Source: Mesorhizobium sp. M3A.F.Ca.ET.080.04.2.1
GTDB lineage: Bacteria > Pseudomonadota > Alphaproteobacteria > Rhizobiales > Rhizobiaceae
DNA: 64,000 nt
Reading direction: 5' to 3'
Assembly (NCBI RefSeq): GCF_003952525.1
Contig: NZ_CP034451.1
Span: 992,001-1,056,000 of the forward strand
The translations under genes were made by a program, and so were the position numbers. Positions 26,949 through 34,685 of the stretch are shown one piece after another. Numbering within the stretch: position 1 is the first letter of the stretch; each line of letters starts with the position of its first letter. The notes below the pieces were generated by a model, which saw only the letters and a program-made list of their open reading frames with translations, had not been told where the DNA came from and did no database searches.

Positions 26949-28124
26949 TTACTGGTCGTGCTCGCTGGCGGTGGCGTGACCGAAAATCCAAGGCAGCCCG
27001 CGCGCCACGCCCGTGTCGACAGTAACCGTCGCGCTCATGCCGGTGCGCAGCGCCATCTTGGCGTCGGGGTCGGTCAGTTCGAGGCGCACCGGAATGCGCT
27101 GGGTGACCTTGACCCAGTTGCCGGTGGCGTTCTGGGCGGGCAGCAGCGAGAACTCGGCACCGGTGCCGGCGCCGATCGCCTTGACGGTCGCCTCGAAGGT
27201 CTTGCCCGGATAGGTGTCGACCACGATCTCGGCCTTCTGGCCCGGCTTCATGTTGGTGAGCTGGGTCTCCTTGAAATTGGCGTCGATCCAGGTGTCGCCG
27301 GTCTCGACCAGCGCAAACAGCGGCGTGCCGACGCCGACATACTGGCCGACCTTGAAGGACGACGCCTGATACACCACGCCGTCGGCCGGCGCCTTCACCG
27401 TGGTCTGCGCAAGGTCATAGGCGGCCTTGTCGCGCGCGGCCAGCGCCGACATCACGGTCGGATGCCTGTCGGTCTCGATATCCGGATTGCCGCCGAGCGC
27501 CGCCTTGGCGCTGACGATGCCCTGCTGGGCCACGGCCAGCTGCTGCTTGGCCTTGTCGAGGTCGTTGCGGGCCTCGTCGAGCGAAGACTTGGCGTTGATG
27601 CCCTTCTGGGCGAGATCGGCAGCGCGGTCATATTGCGACTGCGCGTAGTCGACCTCGCTGCTGGCCGATTTTTCCTGCGCCATCGCCTGGCTGTAGGCGG
27701 CGCGCAGCTGCTCGACATTGAGCCGCGCGGCGGCGACCGCCGCATCGGCCTCGGCCAGCGCGATCCGATAGGGCTCGGGATCGATGACGAAGAGAAGGTC
27801 GCCCTGCTTGACCGTCTGGTTGTCGCTGATGCCGACCTGAACGATGCGTCCCGCCGTATCGGAGGCGACGGAAATCCTGGCCTGCTCCAAATTGGCGTTC
27901 TCGGTTTCCTGGTAGCGGCCGCCCGTCACCCAGACATAGACGCCGCCGGCAAGCAGCGCCAGCGGCAGCGCGATCATCAGCAGGAAGCGGCCGGTGCGTT
28001 TCTTCTGCGGCGCCACGGGCGCCGGCTGCGGCGCGGGCGCCACGGAGGCAGGCGCCGCCGGTCTTGCCGGCGCTTCCAGTTCAAGCTTGGTCACGTTCTC
28101 GTCCATCTTGGCTGCCGCGTTCAT
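26949..28124 (-). CDS. HlyD/EmrA-family membrane fusion protein
   Basis: Periplasmic adaptor of the EmrA type (391 residues). A Pro/Ala-rich cytoplasmic start is followed by one membrane helix near residues 45-65 (GRFLLMIALPLALLAGGVYV), the first lipoyl half, a long alpha-helical hairpin (~110-215; many Ala, Gln and Leu), and the second lipoyl half with GVVYQASSFKVGQYVGVGTP. The C-terminal beta-barrel contains WIDANFKETQL, typical of EmrA. Its ATG overlaps the stop of the marR gene (ATGA), so the two are translationally coupled. It should link the EmrB-like exporter to an outer-membrane channel. Confidence 0.93.
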   Translation of the reverse strand: MNAAAKMDENVTKLELEAPARPAAPASVAPAPQPAPVAPQKKRTGRFLLMIALPLALLAGGVYVWVTGGRYQETENANLEQARISVASDTAGRIVQVGISDNQTVKQGDLLFVIDPEPYRIALAEADAAVAAARLNVEQLRAAYSQAMAQEKSASSEVDYAQSQYDRAADLAQKGINAKSSLDEARNDLDKAKQQLAVAQQGIVSAKAALGGNPDIETDRHPTVMSALAARDKAAYDLAQTTVKAPADGVVYQASSFKVGQYVGVGTPLFALVETGDTWIDANFKETQLTNMKPGQKAEIVVDTYPGKTFEATVKAIGAGTGAEFSLLPAQNATGNWVKVTQRIPVRLELTDPDAKMALRTGMSATVTVDTGVARGLPWIFGHATASEHDQ

Positions 28125-28609
28125 GCTGCTCGCCCTTCCGTGTTCTTCATCTTTTCCAACGACGACGCTTCGCCGTCCGTCAAATTCTGCACGATCGCAT
28201 CCAGGACCCGGATCAGAATCCGGCGATCTTCCGGCGACACGCCGGCCAGCGATTCCTCATAGACTTCGCCGGCGAGGCTCTTCACCTCGGCATAGGCCGC
28301 GTTTGCCTTCTCCGTCGGGAAGATCATGCGCACCCGACGGTCGGTGGCGTCGGGGCGGCGCTCGATCCAGCCACCCTCCTCCATTCGGTCGACCAGACGC
28401 GAGACGCTGATCGGCTCGATTTCGAGAAGCTCTGCGAGGCGCGCCTGGGCGACGCCCGCTTCCTTGGCGACGCGCACCAGGAGCCGCCATTGTGCCGACG
28501 ACAGGCCGAGCCCACTGGCGCGCGCCTCGAAGCGCTTGCGCATGAGGCGCTGTACGTCGTGGATCAGAAATCCCAATCTTTCAATGCGTTCGGAAACCAT
28601 GAGCGGCAT
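28121..28609 (-). CDS. MarR-family transcriptional regulator
   Basis: Winged-helix repressor of 162 residues. The wHTH region runs from AQWRLLVRVAKEAGVAQARLAELLEIEPISVSRLVDRMEEGG to the wing (RRPDATDRRVRMIF), the classical MarR pattern with DxRxxR. It heads the emrRAB-like operon and very likely represses it, releasing on binding an aromatic or phenolic inducer. A small palindrome, TAAGC-GT-GCTTA, lies 7 bases before the start codon and is a plausible operator. No clear ribosome-binding site precedes the ATG at 28609; an ATG at 28600 is also in frame. Confidence 0.92.
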   Translation of the reverse strand: MPLMVSERIERLGFLIHDVQRLMRKRFEARASGLGLSSAQWRLLVRVAKEAGVAQARLAELLEIEPISVSRLVDRMEEGGWIERRPDATDRRVRMIFPTEKANAAYAEVKSLAGEVYEESLAGVSPEDRRILIRVLDAIVQNLTDGEASSLEKMKNTEGRAA

Positions 28610-28615
28610 ATATAA

Positions 28616-28627
28616 TAAGCGTGCTTA
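28616..28627. promoter_or_regulatory. Candidate MarR operator
   Basis: TAAGC (28616-28620) and GCTTA (28623-28627) form an inverted repeat with a two-base spacer, embedded in an AT-rich stretch (ATATATAATAAGC) directly upstream of the marR start. Its place in the likely promoter suits autorepression of the efflux operon. Short arms make this tentative. Confidence 0.5.
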
Positions 28628-28860
28628 CTATTCAAGAGGGATGCGCCGCTCCAAAAGCCGGAAAATGGGCATGATGGCGATGTATCACCATCGTGGTTAG
28701 CGACCGGTGAAGACTGGCGGTCCGCGGTGCCGCACCTTGAGGCGATGCATTCATGACAGGGCCTCAACTGTCTGAAACTTCACCCTGTTTTTCGCCGCAC
28801 GCTAGCGCCGGTCGGCATGTTCATGATACAGCTGATGACAAGGATCGGGGGATCTATGCA

Positions 28861-29469
28861 ATGCCGACGCTCTATGCGCTGAAGCCGGCTTTCCAGGACA
28901 GGCTGCGGCCGTTGACGGACAGGCTGGCTGTCATGGGGGTGACAGCCAACGGCATAACGCTGCTGGCCGCGCTCCTCTCCATATCGGCTGGCGCAATTAT
29001 TGCGGCCTTCCCGGGCTGGGGCGCGCTGCTTTTTCTGATCCCCATCGTGCTTTTCGTACGGATGGCGCTCAACGCCATCGACGGCATGCTGGCGCGAGAG
29101 CATGGCCAGGCCTCGACGCTTGGGATGTATCTCAATGAAATCTGCGATGTCGCGTCGGACCTGGCGCTCATCCTGCCGTTCGCCGCCTTCGGGCAATTTG
29201 GCGCCGGCGCTGTCGTGGCCTTCGCCATCACGGCCATGCTGACGGAGTTCGCCGGGGTGCTCGGCATCGCCGCCGGGATCGGGCGTAATTATGCCGGGCC
29301 GCTCGGCAAGAGCGACAGGGCGCTGGCGCTGGGCATCGTCGCGGTGCTGTTTGGCGCCGGACTTTGGCCGGCAGTGATCACGCCCTTCGTGTTTCCAGCC
29401 ATGGCAACGCTTTCGCTGCTGACCGCCATAAACCGGATACGAGCCGGCCTTATTGGCCGCATTGGCTGA
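28861..29469 (+). CDS. CDP-alcohol phosphatidyltransferase, YnbA-like
   Basis: Integral membrane enzyme expected to transfer an alcohol to the phosphatidyl group of CDP-diacylglycerol, releasing CMP; the alcohol is unknown. The 202-residue protein has five to six helices and the family motif as NAIDGMLAREHGQ...LGMYLNEICD. Two of the four usual metal-binding aspartates (first and third) are Asn, while the second and fourth are kept. E. coli YnbA, as I recall its sequence, has the same two Asn, so this appears to be a subfamily trait. The ATG at 28861 follows GGGGG by 11 bases. It is the first gene of a six-gene operon of lipid enzymes; the 251 bases upstream show no other gene. Confidence 0.85.
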   Translation: MPTLYALKPAFQDRLRPLTDRLAVMGVTANGITLLAALLSISAGAIIAAFPGWGALLFLIPIVLFVRMALNAIDGMLAREHGQASTLGMYLNEICDVASDLALILPFAAFGQFGAGAVVAFAITAMLTEFAGVLGIAAGIGRNYAGPLGKSDRALALGIVAVLFGAGLWPAVITPFVFPAMATLSLLTAINRIRAGLIGRIG

Positions 29470-29505
29470 GCATTGAAGCCGGCCATGCCGCCCGAGGGGA
29501 AGACA

Positions 29506-31293
29506 ATGTTGCACGAACAAATCGCCGCCGGGGCTGCGGAAACCCTTCCGCGGCAACCGCAGGAGCGCGTCTTCCACAGCCATGACGGCACCGAGATTTT
29601 CTATCGCTACTGGCCGGCCGTATCGGCCCAGGCCAAGGGCGCGATCGTGCTCTTCCATCGCGGCCATGAGCATGGCGGACGCATGGCGCACCTCGTCGAC
29701 GAATTGCGAATGCCGGATTATGCCTTCTACGCCTGGGATGCCCGCGGCAACGGCCGCTCCCAAGGCGAGCGCGGCTATGCGCCGTCCTTCGCAGCGCTGG
29801 TACGCGACATCGACTGCCTGATGCGCGAGATCGCGGCCAGGGACGGCTTTGCCACGCAGGACACAGCGCTCATCGCGCAGTCCTTCGGTGCCGTGCTGGC
29901 CGCCGCCTGGGTGCACGATTATGCCCCGAAACTGCGCGCCATGGTGCTCGCCTCGCCTGCCTTTTCGGTCAAGCTATACGTGCCGTTCGCGAAGGAGGGC
30001 ATCGCGCTCTGGCAGCAGATCAAGGGGCGGTTCTTCGTCAATTCCTACGTCAAGGCGAAGTACCTCACGCACGATCCGGTTCGCATCGCCTCCTTCGACA
30101 GCGACCCGCTGATCACGCGGCCGATCGCCTCCAACATCCTCGTCGAGCTCTATCAACATGCGGCGCGCATCGTTGCCGATGCCCGCGCCATCACCGTGCC
30201 GACACAGCTGCTGTTGTCGGGCAGCGACTGGGTGGTGCGCCACGCCCCGCAGCACGAATTCTTCGTCAACCTCGGCAGCCGCGCCAAGGAGCGCCACGTG
30301 CTGCCGGGCTTCTTCCACGATACGCTCGGCGAGCGCGACCGGGCCAAGGCGCTCGACCTGGTCCGCCCATTCCTCGAAGGGCAGTTCGCGAAGCCCGTCG
30401 ACACCGTCGACCTTAAGCAGGCGGACATTGCCGGCTACACGCGCGACGAGGCGGATCTGCTGGCCTCGCCGCTCGGCCGGCTGTCGCCCAAAGGCCTCTA
30501 TTGGGCGTTGAGCCGGGCCTCCATCCGGATCGGCAGCTGGTTCTCGCGAGGCATGAAGGTCGGCGTCGGCACCGGCTTCGATTCCGGTTCGACGCTGGAC
30601 TATGTCTACGAGAACGAGGCACGCGGTCTCGGCCCGATCGGCCGCGCTGTCGATCGCGTTTTCCTCGACGCCATCGGCTGGCGCGGCATCCGTCAGCGCA
30701 AGCTCAACCTCGAGGAGCTGATCGACTCGTCGCTTCGAACGCTCAAAGCGGCCGGGCGGCCGGCGCACATTCTCGACATCGCGGCCGGACACGGCCGCTA
30801 TGTTCTCGACGCGATCGCCAAGAGCCCGGACCACCCGGCCAGCGTGCGCCTGCAGGACTATTCCGAACTCAACGTCGAGTTGGGGCGCAACCTGATAGCC
30901 GAACGGCAATTGCCGCCAAGCGTTTCGTTCCACCTGGCCGATGCCTTCGATGGCGACGGGCTCGCCGCGCTCGATCCCGCGCCCGATCTCGCCATCGTCT
31001 CGGGCCTCTATGAGCTCTTCTCCGACAACGCGCTGATTGCCCGTTCGCTCAGCGGTCTCGCCCGTGCCATGCAGCCGGGGAGCCTGCTCATCTACACCAA
31101 CCAGCCTTGGCATCCGCAGCTCGAAATGATCGCGCGCAGCCTGACCTCGCATCGCGGCGGACAGGCCTGGGTGATGCGGCGGCGCACGCAGAGCGAAATG
31201 GACCAACTCGTCGAGGCTGCCGGCTTCGAAAAGCTCGACCAGCGCATCGACCAGTGGGGGATCTTCACCGTCTCGCTCGCAAGGCGGGTTTAG
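29506..31293 (+). CDS. Alpha/beta hydrolase - methyltransferase fusion, YnbC-like
   Basis: Two enzymes in one 595-residue chain. Residues ~20-310 are an alpha/beta hydrolase: HRGHEHGGR with an oxyanion-hole-like start, the nucleophile elbow AQSFGA (Ser126), and a late His in LPGFFHDTLGERD. This half resembles monoglyceride lipases. Residues ~400-595 are a class I SAM methyltransferase with ILDIAAGHGR at 422-431. The same fusion occurs in E. coli YnbC (585 residues, from memory), whose function is unknown. The ATG at 29506 follows GAGGGG; the frame opens at 29473. It lies 36 bases after the YnbA-like gene. Likely substrates are acyl or phosphoglycerol lipid intermediates. Confidence 0.85.
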   Translation: MLHEQIAAGAAETLPRQPQERVFHSHDGTEIFYRYWPAVSAQAKGAIVLFHRGHEHGGRMAHLVDELRMPDYAFYAWDARGNGRSQGERGYAPSFAALVRDIDCLMREIAARDGFATQDTALIAQSFGAVLAAAWVHDYAPKLRAMVLASPAFSVKLYVPFAKEGIALWQQIKGRFFVNSYVKAKYLTHDPVRIASFDSDPLITRPIASNILVELYQHAARIVADARAITVPTQLLLSGSDWVVRHAPQHEFFVNLGSRAKERHVLPGFFHDTLGERDRAKALDLVRPFLEGQFAKPVDTVDLKQADIAGYTRDEADLLASPLGRLSPKGLYWALSRASIRIGSWFSRGMKVGVGTGFDSGSTLDYVYENEARGLGPIGRAVDRVFLDAIGWRGIRQRKLNLEELIDSSLRTLKAAGRPAHILDIAAGHGRYVLDAIAKSPDHPASVRLQDYSELNVELGRNLIAERQLPPSVSFHLADAFDGDGLAALDPAPDLAIVSGLYELFSDNALIARSLSGLARAMQPGSLLIYTNQPWHPQLEMIARSLTSHRGGQAWVMRRRTQSEMDQLVEAAGFEKLDQRIDQWGIFTVSLARRV

Positions 31294-31305
31294 GACGGTC
31301 CAGGC

Positions 31306-32646
31306 ATGCCAACCGGTACCGAGGCGCAGCGCCTTCAAGCCTCCACAGCAACTCCCGAGCCCTACAGCCGGATCGTCGTCCGAGCAGCGCTCTGGCTCGC
31401 CTTCCTGGCGCCGTTCTTCTATTCGACCTACGGCTTCGCAAACTGGCTGGCCTCGACGCGCGACCATGTCGGCAGCATCGTCTTCTCCTGGGAGCACGCG
31501 GTGCCGTTCCTCGCCTGGACCATCGTGCCCTACTGGTCGATCAACCTGTTCTACGGGCTGTCGCTCCTGCTCAACGGGAGCAGGCAGGGTGTCGACCGGC
31601 TGGCCGGCCGCTACCTGGCCGCGCAGATCGTCGCCGTCGGCTGCTTCATCCTGTTTCCGCTGACTGCGACCTTCGTGCGCCCGGCAACGAGCGGAGTGCC
31701 AGGTTTCCTGTTTGCCGTGCTCGGCGGCTTCGACAAGCCCTTCAACCAGGCCCCTTCCCTGCACATTGCGCTTCTGGTGATCATCTGGGATCACTGGCGC
31801 CAGCGCCTCGGCGGGATCCTCCTGCCGATCTGGCACGGCTGGTGCTTCCTGATCGGCGCCTCGGTGCTGACGACGTGGCAGCACCATTTCATCGACATCC
31901 CGACCGGCGCGTTGCTCGGGTTCCTTGCGCTGTGGCTGTTTCCGGCCAAGGGCGAGCTGCCGCTTGCCGGTTTCCGCCTGACCGCCGATGCCAAGGCGCG
32001 GCGGCTTTCCCTGTATTACGCGACGGGTGCTGCCCTCGCTCTGGCCGGCGCCGCCATCGGCGTCTTTTTTTGCGCTGTCGCGCTTGTCCTTTTGTGGCCG
32101 GCGCTGGCGCTGGCGATCGTCGCCTTCGGCTATGCCGGAGCCGGCGCCAAGGTGTTCCAGAAGACAGCGGACGGCCATGTGTCGCTGGCAAGCCGTGTCG
32201 TGCTTTGGCCCTATCGCCTGGGCGCCAGACTCAACGTTCTGGCATGGACACGCAAGCTGCCGCCGGTAGTGGCAGTCAGCGACGGCGTCTTCCTCGGACG
32301 TTTTCCCGCAGCCGGCGAAGCCAACCGCTTCGGCACGGTGATCGATCTTGCCGCCGAGTTGGAGCGGCCGCGTGGGGCCGTGGGCCGCTGGATCAGCCTC
32401 CCCATGCTCGACCTGCTGCCGCCGCCCGCAGACAGGCTCGACCAGGCGGCGGGTGCGATCGAGCCGGCGCGCAGGGAAGGCACGGTGCTCGTCTGCTGCG
32501 CGCTCGGCTTCCAGCGCAGCGCCACCGTCGTCGCCGCATGGCTGGTCGCCACCGGCCGCTCGCGTACGCCGGCGCAGGCGCGCAGGCAACTCGCCGCGTC
32601 CGGTCGTCCGGTGCATCTTCAGATCGGACTGGACGAGCCGGCATGA
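31306..32646 (+). CDS. PAP2 phosphatase - dual-specificity phosphatase fusion, YnbD-like
   Basis: Membrane protein of 446 residues. The N-terminal ~280 residues have six helices of the PAP2 type; the family pattern is seen as FNQAPSLHIALLV and QHHFIDIPTGALLGFLALW, holding the catalytic His residues. The C-terminal ~150 residues form a cytoplasmic tyrosine/dual-specificity phosphatase with the P-loop CALGFQRS (Cys398 to Arg404, the CX5R motif). E. coli YnbD has the same two-part build. Both halves are phosphatases that in other proteins act on lipid phosphates such as phosphatidylglycerophosphate. It starts 12 bases after the YnbC-like gene and its stop overlaps the next start. Confidence 0.87.
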   Translation: MPTGTEAQRLQASTATPEPYSRIVVRAALWLAFLAPFFYSTYGFANWLASTRDHVGSIVFSWEHAVPFLAWTIVPYWSINLFYGLSLLLNGSRQGVDRLAGRYLAAQIVAVGCFILFPLTATFVRPATSGVPGFLFAVLGGFDKPFNQAPSLHIALLVIIWDHWRQRLGGILLPIWHGWCFLIGASVLTTWQHHFIDIPTGALLGFLALWLFPAKGELPLAGFRLTADAKARRLSLYYATGAALALAGAAIGVFFCAVALVLLWPALALAIVAFGYAGAGAKVFQKTADGHVSLASRVVLWPYRLGARLNVLAWTRKLPPVVAVSDGVFLGRFPAAGEANRFGTVIDLAAELERPRGAVGRWISLPMLDLLPPPADRLDQAAGAIEPARREGTVLVCCALGFQRSATVVAAWLVATGRSRTPAQARRQLAASGRPVHLQIGLDEPA

Positions 32647-33086
32647 CGGACGGCGCCTATCGGGAACGGACCGGCCGGTTTGCGGCCATGCTGGTGAAGC
32701 AGGCAGCATGGCCGGCTGCCGTCGTGATCGCCTGCGACAGTGTCGCGCCGCTGGTCGCCTCGGCGCGCGGCGCGTTCCAGGCACCGCTCGCGGTGCTGGC
32801 GCTTTTGGTGGCCTCGGCGAGTGCCGTCGTGGTGCTGGGGCTTTCCGCGCTTCTCGTCTTCGACGCGCTGCTGTTCCGGCTGATGGCAACTCATGACGAC
32901 GAGGTTTCCGGAGGCGCCGCCGTCGACGACCTTCTGGCGCGCATGCGGCTGAAGCCCGCTCCGGCCAACAAGCGCCCCCTCGACGACCGTATCGCCGGCA
33001 CGCGCCGCCTGCTCACCCGGCAGCGGATCGCCTTTGCGATCTTCGTCGTTGCGTTCCTGACGGCCGGTTTCTGGATGCCGCGATGA
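32643..33086 (+). CDS. Unknown membrane protein within the lipid operon
   Basis: 147 residues with no recognised family. A hydrophobic helix pair lies near residues 20-80 (PAAVVIACDSVAPLVASA; PLAVLALLVASASAVVVLGL), followed by a hydrophilic, Arg/Lys-rich loop (~85-125) and a C-terminal helix (IAFAIFVVAFLTAGFWM) that ends in PR. Both ends overlap neighbours by four bases (ATGA at 32643 and at 33083), so it is tightly coupled to the phosphatase and acyltransferase genes and should act with them. It has no obvious counterpart in the four-gene E. coli set. Confidence 0.8.
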   Translation: MTDGAYRERTGRFAAMLVKQAAWPAAVVIACDSVAPLVASARGAFQAPLAVLALLVASASAVVVLGLSALLVFDALLFRLMATHDDEVSGGAAVDDLLARMRLKPAPANKRPLDDRIAGTRRLLTRQRIAFAIFVVAFLTAGFWMPR

Positions 33087-33742
33087 GCAGGCTCTCGCTC
33101 AGGACATTCACCTTGTTGCAGACGGCGACCTCCGTCGGCCTGTCGGCGCTGGCCTGGGCGGTGACCGGCGTGCGCCCGATCTGGAGCGGCAGCCAGCCGT
33201 CGGAGCGGCAGCGCATCTATTTCGCCAACCACACCAGCCATGGCGATTTCATCCTGCTGTCGGCCTGCCTCAGCGAGAAGGAGCGGGCCATCACGCACGC
33301 CATCGCCGCGGCCGAATATTGGGGCAAGTCGCGGCTGCGCCGCTTCATCGCTGAGGACATGCTGTCCTCCGTGCTGATCAGCAGGCAATGGACCAGTCCG
33401 GAAGAGAACCCGATCTCGGTCATGCTCTCGGTGCTCGACCAGGGCCACTCGCTGATCATCTTCCCGGAAGGCACCCGCAACATGAGCGACGAGCTGCTGC
33501 CGTTCCGCTCCGGGCTCTACAATCTGTCGATGGCGCGCCCGGACGTCGAGCTCATCCCCTGCTGGATCGAGAACATGTCGCGCGTGCTGCCCAAGGGCCA
33601 GTTCCTGCCGGTGCCGCTGCTCTGCCGCGTCGTCTTCGGCGCGCCGGTGTCGGTGGCGCCGGGCGAGGAGCGCCGCGCCTTTCTCGAGCGCGCCCGGGCC
33701 GAACTTCTGGCGCTCAATCCGCGCCCCGAACGAGACGATTGA
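33083..33742 (+). CDS. 1-acyl-sn-glycerol-3-phosphate acyltransferase (PlsC family)
   Basis: Transfers an acyl chain to lysophosphatidic acid or a related acceptor, giving phosphatidic acid. The catalytic motif HTSHGD (H50 to D55, HX4D) and the acceptor-binding FPEGTR (127-132) are intact, and a hydrophobic N-terminus could anchor it to the membrane. At 219 residues it is slightly short for PlsC but complete. Its product is the substrate of the CdsA-type enzyme encoded next. Overlaps both neighbours: ATGA with the unknown membrane gene, TGATG with the cytidylyltransferase gene. Confidence 0.93.
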   Translation: MSRLSLRTFTLLQTATSVGLSALAWAVTGVRPIWSGSQPSERQRIYFANHTSHGDFILLSACLSEKERAITHAIAAAEYWGKSRLRRFIAEDMLSSVLISRQWTSPEENPISVMLSVLDQGHSLIIFPEGTRNMSDELLPFRSGLYNLSMARPDVELIPCWIENMSRVLPKGQFLPVPLLCRVVFGAPVSVAPGEERRAFLERARAELLALNPRPERDD

Positions 33743-34677
33743 TGCGCCACGAAATCAGCATACTGATCATCGGCCTTTTCGTGGTGCTGAGCACCGCCAG
33801 CGTCACCTCCGGCATCCTTTCGATGCGCGCGCCGAAGCCGCTCAGCGCGACGCTCGTCAACCTCACCCAGCGCATCAACGCCTGGTGGGTGATGGTGGCG
33901 CTGATGACGGTCGCCTTCTTCTTCGGCCGTTACGGCATGACGATCCTGTTCGCGCTGATCTCGTTCGCGGCGCTGCGCGAATTCGTGACGCTGACGCACA
34001 GCCGCCGTAGCGACCATTGGGTGCTGCTCGGCATGTTCGGCATCGTCATACCGGTCCAGTACTGGCTGGTGTGGACCGCCTGGTATGGGCTCTTCGTCAT
34101 CTTCATCCCGGTCTATTGCTTCCTTTTGATGCCGGCGATCACGGCGCTGCATGGCGACACCGAACGCTTCCTGGAACGCGTCTCGGCTCAGCAATGGGCG
34201 ATCATGATCTCGGTCTACTGCGTCAGCCACGTCCCTGCCCTGCTGACGCTCAACGTGCCGGGTTTCGAAGGCCGCAACCTTCTGCTGATCGCCTTCCTGA
34301 TCATCGTCGTGCAGGGCAGCGACGTGCTGCAGTACATCTTCGGCAAGCTGTTCGGGAAACACCGCTTCTCGCCGACGGTCTCGCCGTCGAAGACCTGGGA
34401 AGGCCTGATCGGCGGACTGGTCGCGTCGAGCCTGCTCGGCGCGCTGCTCGCCTTCATCACGCCGTTCTCACCGCTGCAGGCCTCGGCCGTCGCCTTCATC
34501 GCCTGCGCGATGGGATTCCTCGGCGGGCTCGTCGCCTCCGCGATCAAACGCGACCAGGGCGTCAAGGACTGGGGCCACCTGATCGAGGGCCATGGCGGCA
34601 TGCTGGACCGCACCGACAGCCTGGTCTTCGCCGCACCGATCTTCTTCCACATCGTGCGCTATTTCTGGACGGTTTGA
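33742..34677 (+). CDS. Phosphatidate cytidylyltransferase, YnbB-like
   Basis: Makes CDP-diacylglycerol from phosphatidic acid and CTP in the inner membrane. The 311-residue protein has about eight helices and the CdsA signature near the C-terminus: ASAIKRDQGVKDWG followed by EGHGGMLDRTDSL, with the acidic and basic residues needed for catalysis, plus SPSKTWEGLIGG. A housekeeping cdsA is expected elsewhere next to uppS, so this is probably a second, dedicated enzyme feeding the YnbA-like transferase. It ends the operon and converges with the ABC permease gene with only 8 bases between stops. Confidence 0.93.
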   Translation: MRHEISILIIGLFVVLSTASVTSGILSMRAPKPLSATLVNLTQRINAWWVMVALMTVAFFFGRYGMTILFALISFAALREFVTLTHSRRSDHWVLLGMFGIVIPVQYWLVWTAWYGLFVIFIPVYCFLLMPAITALHGDTERFLERVSAQQWAIMISVYCVSHVPALLTLNVPGFEGRNLLLIAFLIIVVQGSDVLQYIFGKLFGKHRFSPTVSPSKTWEGLIGGLVASSLLGALLAFITPFSPLQASAVAFIACAMGFLGGLVASAIKRDQGVKDWGHLIEGHGGMLDRTDSLVFAAPIFFHIVRYFWTV

Positions 34678-34685
34678 TCCGCCGG

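Noticed and set aside
29974..32889. 971-residue open frame on the minus strand opposite the lipid operon
   Set aside because: It spans several well-supported plus-strand genes and has no domain pattern; a shadow of GC-rich codons.
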